This document shows, in pieces, positions 27,562-34,231 of a DNA stretch of 64,000 bases (position 1 is its first letter; every line of letters starts with the position of its first letter). The notes below the pieces were generated by a model, which was given only the letters and a program-made list of their open reading frames with translations, ran no database searches and was not told the DNA's origin. The position numbers were made by a program, and so were the translations under genes. The stretch spans positions 62,001 through 126,000 of the forward strand of contig NZ_NEGE01000012.1 of assembly GCF_002135355.1 (NCBI RefSeq), written 5' to 3'. This DNA comes from Acinetobacter sp. ANC 4169 (GTDB lineage: Bacteria; Pseudomonadota; Gammaproteobacteria; Pseudomonadales; Moraxellaceae).

Positions 27562-28812
27562 ATGAAAAACAAAAATCTTTTCCTCAAATGGAGTGTCAAT
27601 GCGTTATTTACATCAATCGCATTCACATCCCTAAATAGCAATGCCGCAACATCGGTAGTGCCTGCCCCGGCGAATAGTCAGCAAGTCTTTTTTGTTGGCA
27701 ACAACTGGGATGGAACGGTAACGGTGATTCGTTCTAATCAGGATTATAAAAAAATCGGTGTCATCAATATGATCCCTGATCGCAAAGAGCGTTTGCTGGA
27801 AATCCACCTCAATCCAGTTAAACTGATTGCCTATACGTATATTCAGTCCACCGCTGGTGAAGGTCATGATCAGCTTGTAGATGATATGTACTCTACGCCA
27901 GATGGTAAATCAGTAGTGGCATCTCGTCCAAGTTTTGCCGATGTAGTTTCTATTAATATTGCGACCGGAAAAATCAACTGGCGTGCCCCTGTAGAGGGCT
28001 TCCGTGCCGATCATATGGCAGTTTCTCCAGATGGTCAGCGCTTAGCTGTATCGGCATCTTCGGGCAATGTGGTTCATGTGCTGGATATCAACACCGGTAA
28101 AGAGTTAGGACGTTTTGCAACAGGCGACAAACCGCACGAAAATATTTTCTTTAACGGCGGCACAAAAATTCTAAACTCGGCCATTGGTAATGTGGAAACG
28201 TCTATGGATGCTGCATGGCAAGATTTCACCAAAGGCAAACGAGTCCTCACCATTGCTGATGCCAATACTTTTAAAGTCCTCAAAACCATTGATTTCCGTC
28301 CGGCGCTAGATGCGGTAGGCCGTAAAGATTTATCCAATGCTGTGCGTCCAATTGTGTTTAGCAAGGATGAATCTAAAATTTATGCGCAAGTTTCATTTTT
28401 TAACGGCTTGATCGAGTATGACCTGAATCAGGATAAAATCACCCGCATTGGCCAGCTTCCTGGCAGCTCTACCATTCCCTCTGACCGGACAAAATATGTA
28501 AATGACTCCCGTCATCATGGATTATCCATCAGTGCTGATGGGGAGAAATTATGTGTGGCAGGCACTATGGATGACTATGCCACCATTGTCGATCGTTCAA
28601 CCTTGAAAGCTGGCAAGCTGATAGCTGCAGGCAAACCCTACTGGGCAACACAAAGTCCGGACGGAAAAAGTTGCGTGATTTCAGAGAGCGCAAATGATGT
28701 GGTTACCGTAATTGATTTTGCAACGGGTGAAAAAGTGCTGAGTGTTCCTGTAGGCAATCATCCACAACGTGTGCGTATCGGTTATGCACCTGCGGGCTGG
28801 TCGACACCTTAA
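27562..28812 (+). CDS. Exported YVTN/YncE-type beta-propeller protein
   Basis: A 416-aa protein with a signal peptide (MKNKNLFLKWSVNALFTSIAF...SNAA) and repeated beta-propeller blades (VVSINIATGKINW, VVHVLDINTGKELGRFATGDKPH, VVTVIDFATGEKVLSVPVGNHPQ). Such proteins are periplasmic; substrates are usually unknown. An earlier ATG (27508) has a better-looking AGGAG but would put 18 residues before the signal peptide. The ATG at 27562 (GGAG nine bases upstream) is preferred. Confidence 0.8.
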   Translation: MKNKNLFLKWSVNALFTSIAFTSLNSNAATSVVPAPANSQQVFFVGNNWDGTVTVIRSNQDYKKIGVINMIPDRKERLLEIHLNPVKLIAYTYIQSTAGEGHDQLVDDMYSTPDGKSVVASRPSFADVVSINIATGKINWRAPVEGFRADHMAVSPDGQRLAVSASSGNVVHVLDINTGKELGRFATGDKPHENIFFNGGTKILNSAIGNVETSMDAAWQDFTKGKRVLTIADANTFKVLKTIDFRPALDAVGRKDLSNAVRPIVFSKDESKIYAQVSFFNGLIEYDLNQDKITRIGQLPGSSTIPSDRTKYVNDSRHHGLSISADGEKLCVAGTMDDYATIVDRSTLKAGKLIAAGKPYWATQSPDGKSCVISESANDVVTVIDFATGEKVLSVPVGNHPQRVRIGYAPAGWSTP

Positions 28813-28895
28813 CTGTTTGTTTTTTATAAATCGTACAGACCTGATCTTAAGATTGGGTCTGCTTTTAATTTAAATGCAAGAGCAGGATTTCTGGT

Positions 28896-29366
28896 ATGGA
28901 TCGCAGCATACGACTTGGTCTTATTATCGGCTTTATTGTGACCTTGTTACTCATCATTGTGGTTTATCTATTTAAACCGCTCCCCCCAACTCTACCAAAT
29001 ACAGCAAAACCGAAAGAAAAGCCAATTCCAACTAAAACTACTTTAGAAAAAAAAGCAGTCCTTAGCGCACCAGCTCAAGCCAATCCAGTAGCGGTATCAA
29101 ATCAGGCAGAACTCATTCAACAACGTGACCGACTGTATCAAGATTTCGCAGGAATTAGCGATGCTTTGAGTCATGGACAGCAACCCGATTTACGTCAGGT
29201 GAGCCAAATGTTGGAACAGCAAAAACAGCTGGTCAAAACAGGTACAGTTGCTGCAGATGAAGCCATTTCATATTGCCAGTTCTTAAAACAGATTTTGCCT
29301 GCAATGGAACATCAGATTGATCAATATATTATAGAGTTAGAACAACTTAAGCGCAGTTCGATATAA
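28896..29366 (+). CDS. Small single-pass membrane protein of unknown function
   Basis: A 156-aa protein with one N-terminal membrane helix (about 6-27) followed by a Pro/Lys-rich stretch and a helical soluble domain. No known family. It lies 83 bp after the beta-propeller gene and has AGGA nine bases before its ATG. It could be periplasmic and anchored in the inner membrane. Confidence 0.7.
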   Translation: MDRSIRLGLIIGFIVTLLLIIVVYLFKPLPPTLPNTAKPKEKPIPTKTTLEKKAVLSAPAQANPVAVSNQAELIQQRDRLYQDFAGISDALSHGQQPDLRQVSQMLEQQKQLVKTGTVAADEAISYCQFLKQILPAMEHQIDQYIIELEQLKRSSI

Positions 29367-29456
29367 AAATGAAGGAATTTTCTGAAGAGTTTTAAATGTA
29401 ATCTTGAGCTATGTCTGGCAATGAACTGTTAAGACGTCAGCTCCAAAATCGTACCT

Positions 29457-29544
29457 CTTTTAAGCTGCCTACATGGCAGTAAACTCTTTTTCTGACCACC
29501 TTGACCTGCGTTTTATTTTCTAAGCTGCCTACATGGCAGTGAAC
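29457..29544 (-). CRISPR. Minimal type I-F CRISPR array: two repeats, one spacer
   Basis: Two 28-nt repeats lie at 29544-29517 and 29484-29457 on the minus strand, separated by exactly 32 nt, the I-F geometry. The intact repeat begins GTTCACTGCCATGTAGGCAG and ends CTTAGAAA, close to the I-F consensus. The second differs at three positions, two of them at its 3' end, as terminal repeats do. No working cas genes are nearby; only a cas1 5' fragment adjoins. Confidence 0.9.
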
Positions 29545-29765
29545 TCGTAATCTTCAAATTCGTGGGTAATGGAGGTTCCCGTGCCCAGCATAATGACTGT
29601 GGTATTGGCGATGGGGATATTCCAATACTGATTTTCATTTTTTGCTTCGGTCAGATATAACACTCGACCATCTTTTTGCATGACGCGTGCGTGTTCTAGA
29701 TAATAGAGATTTGCTCGCTTAGAATGCAAGATCGCTTTTAAATCAGAAGGATTCAGTTGTTCCAT
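29529..29765 (-). pseudogene. cas1: 5' remnant of type I-F cas1, truncated into the CRISPR array
   Basis: A 78-codon frame whose first 67 residues match the N-terminus of I-F Cas1 (NPSDLKAILHSKRANLYYLEH, YWNIPIANTTVIMLGTGTSIT, each read as part of the frame). Full-length I-F Cas1 is about 320-330 aa. After GTGTSIT the homology stops (expected QAAMR). About 20 bases later the frame runs into the intact CRISPR repeat and ends there. A deletion has joined early cas1 to the array, removing the rest of cas1, cas2-3 and the csy genes. Confidence 0.88.
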
Positions 29766-29899
29766 TTTTATTAATTTTCGGAAATTATTTTTTTCAGTAT
29801 AGTAAATTCAATAACTTATGCAATTCGACTAAAATACAATTACGACAAACTATGTCGCTCATGTGCAACTCACTCAATATCAAAATTTTAGGCATAAAA

Positions 29900-29926
29900 A
29901 AAGCAGATTCAAAAAGAATCTGCTTA
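29900..29926 (-). terminator. Terminator of the truncated tRNA-Val gene
   Basis: AAGCAGATTC and GAATCTGCTT form a 10-bp stem with an AAAAA loop. On the minus strand it follows the tRNA 3' end by about 10 bases and is followed by a run of T. Confidence 0.85.
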
Positions 29927-29935
29927 TTAAAATCT

Positions 29936-29980
29936 TGGTAGGTATAAGCAGACTCGAACTGCTGACCTCTACGATGTCAA
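29936..29980 (-). other. 3' half of tRNA-Val(GAC), candidate prophage attL
   Basis: Reading on the minus strand from the anticodon loop: TTGACAT, CGTAG, AGGTC, the T-arm AGCAG-TTCGAGT-CTGCT, acceptor TATACCT, discriminator A and CCA. All fit a tRNA-Val with anticodon GAC. The bases upstream (29981 on) do not supply the matching anticodon stem CTACG, so the gene is cut here. Phage integrases often use tRNA 3' halves as attachment cores, leaving one partial copy. The complete tRNA is expected at the other end of the prophage, beyond this window. Confidence 0.85.
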
Positions 29981-30196
29981 AGACAATGCAACTTAAATAA
30001 CATCAAAAACTTAAATTCTGCCTGACGTATATTTGTCGCATTCCATCTTGTTTAACATCAATATAAACGTCATACAATCAGTATGTTCAATAGAAGCATG
30101 GTGCCATTTATTAGCAAAATATATTTGCAGGATTGAACAAATATTTTATATACCTACATTATCGTAATCTAAAATTTCACATCATAAAAAAAACAG

Positions 30197-30461
30197 GTTA
30201 CTAAAGTTACTAATTATTAAAACAATAGTTATCTATATGTATTTATTTAATTTTAAGGTATTTTATAAAAGTTACTTCTAGGTTACTTTTGAGTTACGAG
30301 TAACCCGTTTTTTAGGTTACCAGTAGTAACCTATTAAGTATATGTTTTTAATATATTAATTAATTTTTAAAAAGTATTGGTAACCCTTGGTAACCTAATA
30401 AAAGTTACCATTTTTTATATTATAAATTAATAACTTAGATATTATTTTTAATATCGGTAAC
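30197..30461. repeat. Cluster of 12 GTTAC/GTAAC motifs
   Basis: Twelve copies of the 5-mer GTTAC or its complement in 265 bp, many extended to AGGTTACC. They start at 30197, 30206, 30271, 30282, 30293, 30300, 30316, 30326, 30380, 30390, 30404 and 30457. Two pairs form inverted repeats, for example AGGTTAC-CAGTA-GTAACCT (30314-30332). The surrounding 29,981-30,640 has no gene. It looks like an array of protein-binding sites or an origin. Confidence 0.7.
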
Positions 30462-30650
30462 CTAAATTGAACTTTTATTTTTGGACTTATAAAATTCATT
30501 AAATAGTTCGATTTATTCTATATCTTTCAATTTGCATCAGACCGCATCACTTTGCATCAATTCCAATGTCTTCATATTCCCTCAAAGGCTTTGATAGCTT
30601 TGGTCTGAGCTATTTTTAGCACTGCATCAAAATAATGACTTTTAGTAAAA

Positions 30651-30700
30651 GCGCGCAGGCGGGAGGGAACTGCGTTTGGCTAAGCGACACCTGCCCCTCC
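30651..30700. other. Possible P2-type cos site
   Basis: A GC-rich island in AT-rich DNA: AGGCGGGAGGGAACTGCG (30656-30673) and a short downstream inverted GC-rich block. From memory the P2 cohesive end reads GGCGAGGCGGGGAAAGCAC; the shared AGGCGGG and the position to the left of Q suggest cos. The terminase cutting site cannot be confirmed by eye. Confidence 0.4.
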
Positions 30701-30792
30701 TAATTTAAATAGAGTGAAAATAAGATCTACTAGATGTATTGAACTTGACCAGGTAAAAATAATTAATTCTACGGGGGAATAACACAAAAAAA

Positions 30793-30821
30793 TTGACACA
30801 ATGTATCTTATAAGATACATT
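30793..30821 (+). promoter_or_regulatory. Promoter and operator of the toxin-antitoxin operon
   Basis: A perfect -35 TTGACA (30793-30798) and -10-like TACATT (30816-30821, 17-bp spacing). A perfect 22-bp palindrome (30800-30821, half-site AATGTATCTTA) covers the spacer and -10. The antitoxin HTH protein is the likely binder. Confidence 0.8.
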
Positions 30822-30827
30822 TTTCTT

Positions 30828-31130
30828 ATGTACTCAATATATACCACAGAAGTCTTTGATAGTTGGTTTGATAAGTTAAAAGACCAACAAGCTAAAAGAC
30901 GAATACAAGTTCGGATTGATCGGGTAGAAGATGGAAATTTTGGAGATACTGAGCCTGTCGGTGAAGGGGTATCTGAGTTACGTTTCTTCTTTGGACCTGG
31001 ATATAGAGTTTATTACTGCAAACAAGGGCAAAGAATTATTATCTTATTAGCTGGTGGAGATAAAGCCACTCAAAGTAAAGATATAAAACTAGCTTTACAG
31101 TTAGCAAAAGACTTGGAAGAGGAGCTATAA
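30828..31130 (+). CDS. RelE/ParE-superfamily toxin (addiction-module killer type)
   Basis: A 100-aa protein of the HigB/RelE-like 'addiction module killer' group: TTEVFDSWFDKLKDQQAKRRIQVRI, GDTEPVGEGVSELRFFFGPGYRVYY and IIILLAGGDKATQSKDI. It probably cleaves translated mRNA, by family. The in-frame ATG at 30828 fits the family N-terminus; with the promoter ending at 30821 the mRNA would be leaderless. The antitoxin gene follows without a gap (toxin first). Confidence 0.87.
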   Translation: MYSIYTTEVFDSWFDKLKDQQAKRRIQVRIDRVEDGNFGDTEPVGEGVSELRFFFGPGYRVYYCKQGQRIIILLAGGDKATQSKDIKLALQLAKDLEEEL

Positions 31131-31412
31131 ATGGCTGTTAAACTTCGTAAGTGGGATAGTGCTGAACACCTTAAAACAGAAGATGATATGCAAGCTTACT
31201 TACAAGCATGCATAGAAGAATCTAATGGTGATGCAGCATTTATCGCTAAAGCTCTAGGAAACATTGCAAAAGCTAAAGGCATGACCCAACTAGCTAAAGA
31301 TACAGGACTAGGTAGAGAAAGCCTTTACAAAGCACTTTCTGGCGATGTTAACCCTAGCTTTGATACCGTAATTAAAGTTGTAAAAGCACTTAATTTACGT
31401 CTAGCAATTTAA
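31131..31412 (+). CDS. HTH antitoxin of the RelE/HigB-type pair
   Basis: A 93-aa protein of the 'addiction module antidote' family, with an XRE-like helix-turn-helix (GMTQLAKDTGLGRESLYKALSGDVNPSFDTVIKVVKAL). It starts directly after the toxin stop. It should neutralise the toxin and repress the operon through the upstream palindrome. Confidence 0.87.
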   Translation: MAVKLRKWDSAEHLKTEDDMQAYLQACIEESNGDAAFIAKALGNIAKAKGMTQLAKDTGLGRESLYKALSGDVNPSFDTVIKVVKALNLRLAI

Positions 31413-31428
31413 CATTAAATATTCGATA

Positions 31429-31455
31429 AAAATGGGAGCTAGGCTCCCATTTTTG
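31429..31455 (+). terminator. Terminator of the toxin-antitoxin operon
   Basis: AAAATGGGAGC pairs with GCTCCCATTTTT around a TAG loop. Confidence 0.85.
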
Positions 31456-31815
31456 ATTTCGTACAAAAGTGTATTATGTTAATTTTAGAAGAATTAAGTA
31501 ATTATATTATTTTTAATTTCAGTAAAACTAATTTTATAATTCAAATAATTTATACTCATATTTTAAAAGTAAATCTAATTTTCCTGAATTAAATTCAACC
31601 AATCTCCCTCTTAATTATAATTTTAAAAAAATAATCAGTAAATTATACAAATTAAATAGGTCTCAAAATCAAAATTTTTTATTAAACATATAGACATATA
31701 ATAATATATTAAATCTTAAAATTAAACTAAATTTAAATAATTTATATTAAAATAAAATTCATATATAAAACTCACAAATATTAATATTCAAAAAAAATAT
31801 TGATAATACAATATA

Positions 31816-31842
31816 TTGATTACTCATTAAATGAGTAATCAA
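31816..31842. promoter_or_regulatory. Perfect 27-bp inverted repeat ahead of the bacteriocin-like gene
   Basis: TTGATTACTCATT, one A, then its exact reverse complement. It lies 24 bp upstream of the ATG of the next gene, in a 400-bp stretch (31,456-31,865) that otherwise is very AT-rich and empty. It could be an operator for a small regulator or an mRNA stem hiding the ribosome-binding site. Confidence 0.7.
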
Positions 31843-31865
31843 ATCAAGTATTGAGGAGTATGCAA

Positions 31866-32282
31866 ATGAAAGATTTAACAATTCCTTCTGATATATGGAA
31901 TCCATTATCAGAGGATGATAAAGCTTCTATCAAAGATGTTTTAGTAAATTCCAATACAATCACTCAGGATACTAATATTGTTGGTGATTCTTTATTAAAG
32001 TTAGAGGATTTTCTTGGTGATGATTCTCCATTAACATTAGATAATATTCATGGTGATGATTCTCCATTAACATTAGATAATATTCAGAATTTTGGAATAA
32101 GAATAGACTGGCCAAAACTTCCTAACATCCCAGATCCCATAAAAGAGGCTTGTAAAGTATTATGTGATACGACGGCTGCTGCTGGATTTGCCGCTTGCGC
32201 AACCTTAAGTGGTGGTGCTGCTATTTTAGTTTGTCAAATAGCAGTTGAAGCCGCTCGAACAGAATGTAAAAACAGATGTTAA
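31866..32282 (+). CDS. Cys-rich bacteriocin-like or RiPP-like small protein
   Basis: A 138-aa protein with GAGGAG seven bases before the ATG. Acidic N-terminal leader with a perfect tandem repeat GDDSPLTLDNI. The C-terminal 45 residues are small, hydrophobic and contain six Cys: CKVLC, then CATLSGGAAILVC, then ECKNRC. This layout (acidic leader, compact Cys-rich core ending in Cys) resembles halocin-C8-like and other peptide toxins. No modification or export genes are adjacent, so the function is a guess. Confidence 0.6.
   Translation: MKDLTIPSDIWNPLSEDDKASIKDVLVNSNTITQDTNIVGDSLLKLEDFLGDDSPLTLDNIHGDDSPLTLDNIQNFGIRIDWPKLPNIPDPIKEACKVLCDTTAAAGFAACATLSGGAAILVCQIAVEAARTECKNRC
32015..32086 (+). 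repeat. Perfect 36-bp tandem duplication inside the bacteriocin-like gene
   Basis: Two identical 36-nt units (32015-32050 and 32051-32086) encode two in-frame copies of a 12-residue unit, GDDSPLTLDNI plus His or Gln. Perfect identity at third positions implies a recent duplication. Confidence 0.9.
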
Positions 32283-32306
32283 TTTTTTAATAGAGTCTAT
32301 CCTATT

Positions 32307-32627
32307 TTATTCCCTAGCAATGCATTGCCACGAAAAACTTCCTGATGGAAATATTCCATCAGGATCAGACTTTGAGCCTGTGCCAGAATCACCAATTTGT
32401 GTATGCTTTCCAAAATTTTCCAATTCGACAAGCGCACCTGCACCGCTCCCATGCAGATAAATTGTGGCTGTACCCCAATTTGCTACACTGCCATTCGTTA
32501 AGCTCATTGCATTACTTGGTTCACATGACCAAGTATCACTGCTTGGAAGAAGATTAAGACTGTCAATAATTGTGAGTGTCATAATATTGCCAACACTCTC
32601 ACATTTCAAAGTATACGTAGTTGACAT
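32307..32627 (-). CDS. Small hypothetical protein convergent with the bacteriocin-like gene
   Basis: A 106-aa protein with AGGTGA upstream of the ATG. It is rich in Ser, Gly and Thr, probably beta-sheet (TYTLKCESVGNIMTLTIID, ATIYLHGSGAGALVELENFG), with three Cys. No family recognised. Its position facing the Cys-rich protein allows a role as an immunity or partner protein, but nothing shows it directly. Confidence 0.6.
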   Translation of the reverse strand: MSTTYTLKCESVGNIMTLTIIDSLNLLPSSDTWSCEPSNAMSLTNGSVANWGTATIYLHGSGAGALVELENFGKHTQIGDSGTGSKSDPDGIFPSGSFSWQCIARE

Positions 32628-33160
32628 TGGATCACCTTTTTTATTTTTTCTTTATTTTAATTATTATAAGTGATTATTTCTTTACATCTAAAATTAATAT
32701 AAATAAATATATTTCTATCTGTTACTGGGGTGAAAATCTTCTATTTAACACAATAGTGCTTATACGAAATTATTTTGTTAGAAATCATTTAAAGTGTCTA
32801 TATTCTCACCAATAAAATTAATTTTTTTTAATCAGATTGAAACTTTTTCCAATGTTACCAATCTTCCCAAGGCAAAAATTACCCCCAATTTCTGCGTATA
32901 AAACCGGGACAGTTTTTAGCCAGCCTTGTAAGTATATGCTTACAACAATTCCGGCCCTTTGTGGCTATACGACCTGGCTGCAATTTCCTATGATGGATTT
33001 ATAAGGAACAGGAAGTTCCACACAATAATAAGAACAATAATACGCACAAGGACAGTAAGGTACGACAGGAGTTATACCGAGCGAACCAATACGAAAAACC
33101 CTGGCATCCTGTCAGGGTTTTTTATGTAAAAATATTTTTATAAGGTATGAGTAGTTTTAC
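32628..33160. other. Gene-free stretch between cargo and the virion genes
   Basis: About 530 bp. The left half is very AT-rich. From about 32,900 it becomes GC-richer, with several short inverted words (GCCAGCC, GGCTGCAA; CTTGTAAGTATATGCTTACAA is a 9-bp-arm dyad at about 32,924-32,944). A terminator ends it. No ORF with a plausible start was found. Confidence 0.4.
33095..33124. terminator. Bidirectional terminator at the end of gene Q
   Basis: AAACCCTG pairs with CAGGGTTT around a short loop, flanked by A and T runs. It follows the minus-strand Q gene. Confidence 0.8.
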
Positions 33161-34231
33161 CTACTCACTAGTAGATAAAAGCTCATAATCTTTAAACTGA
33201 ATGACCTCTACCCTAAGTCGCTCATTGATCTGTTTCAATAGGTTTTGATAATAGACAATTTCATTGTAATAAAAAACTTTCGCGGCTTTTTCTACATCAC
33301 CAAAACCACCTGCATTTTGTGGTACCACGCCAATGAGCTGTGGCGGAATGCGATGTCCTGCCAACTGGTCATCACGACTGGCGATCTTAATATTATAAAA
33401 CTCATCTTTAGCAGCCACCTCAGCCAGAGGAATAACATTCACCCCTTTTTCTTTTCCTCCTGGTGTATAGAGTAATAAGTTTTTAAAGTTACCTGCCCCT
33501 TTGGAGTTTTCTAAAGCATCTTCTAATGCATCCACATCATCTTGAGTTTGTAATGCATCAGTCATGTGAAGAATGAAACCGGCATGAGCCCCATTTTTAT
33601 AATAGCGTCGACGGAATAAGGTAGCAGATTCATTCAGTAAAATCGCATTCACGCTGCTTAAATAATTTGGGACTCCATACACCTCCTGCCCAATATCTGA
33701 TTCAAATAAATGAATCATGTCTTGTGGTAAAAATTTGTGGTTTTTGGTCTGGTCATAATCCAGTTGAAAGTAGCTTTCCAAATCCAGACCACGACGCATA
33801 TTTAATGCAGGTCGAGATCCGAGTCCAATTATTCCCCCAAAACGATTTCTTTTGATATGCACATAGCAGTTTGCAAAAGTCAGAAGGTTCAGGGCTAATG
33901 CATTAAATTCATGACGGCTTAACCAAGGATGAGGAATAAAATCGCTGGTTAAGATATTGCGCTTCACAATTAAGGCACTGGTGTGGTGGCTGGTTGCCCG
34001 GAACAGTTTGGCAGTGGCCAACATGTCGTAGGGCAAGTCATACCAGTCTTGCCATTTTGGACAATAGCCATATTCAAACAAAGCATGCCCATCCAGTACC
34101 GGTTCCGGCTGTCCAAAGTTACGACAAATAATTGAGCTCTTGGCTGATACTTCCGTCGGTGCCCCAGTTGAGGCTATAGCAAATGGACTAAACCGTTGCA
34201 GGGATTTAGGAATAAAATGATTTAAGTTCAT
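33161..34231 (-). CDS. Q: Phage portal protein, P2 gpQ-like
   Basis: A 356-aa portal (P2 Q is 344 aa). Family blocks: FRATSHHTSALIVKRNIL, GLGSRPALNMRRG, GVPNYLSSVNAILLNESATLFRRRYYKNGAHAGFI and HRIPPQLIGVVPQNAGGFGDVEKAAKVFY. It forms the dodecameric DNA entry vertex. It is encoded on the minus strand with P; its start overlaps the P stop by four bases. Confidence 0.93.
   Translation of the reverse strand: MNLNHFIPKSLQRFSPFAIASTGAPTEVSAKSSIICRNFGQPEPVLDGHALFEYGYCPKWQDWYDLPYDMLATAKLFRATSHHTSALIVKRNILTSDFIPHPWLSRHEFNALALNLLTFANCYVHIKRNRFGGIIGLGSRPALNMRRGLDLESYFQLDYDQTKNHKFLPQDMIHLFESDIGQEVYGVPNYLSSVNAILLNESATLFRRRYYKNGAHAGFILHMTDALQTQDDVDALEDALENSKGAGNFKNLLLYTPGGKEKGVNVIPLAEVAAKDEFYNIKIASRDDQLAGHRIPPQLIGVVPQNAGGFGDVEKAAKVFYYNEIVYYQNLLKQINERLRVEVIQFKDYELLSTSE

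Noticed and set aside
29457..29544. Functional CRISPR-Cas system.
   Set aside because: Only one spacer, a truncated cas1 and no effector or cas6f genes in the window.
30641..30700. Structural RNA or tRNA in the GC-rich island.
   Set aside because: No cloverleaf or long stem; better explained as a possible cos site.
29981..30790. Integrase gene next to attL.
   Set aside because: No recombinase-like frame in this stretch; the integrase is expected at the right end outside the window.
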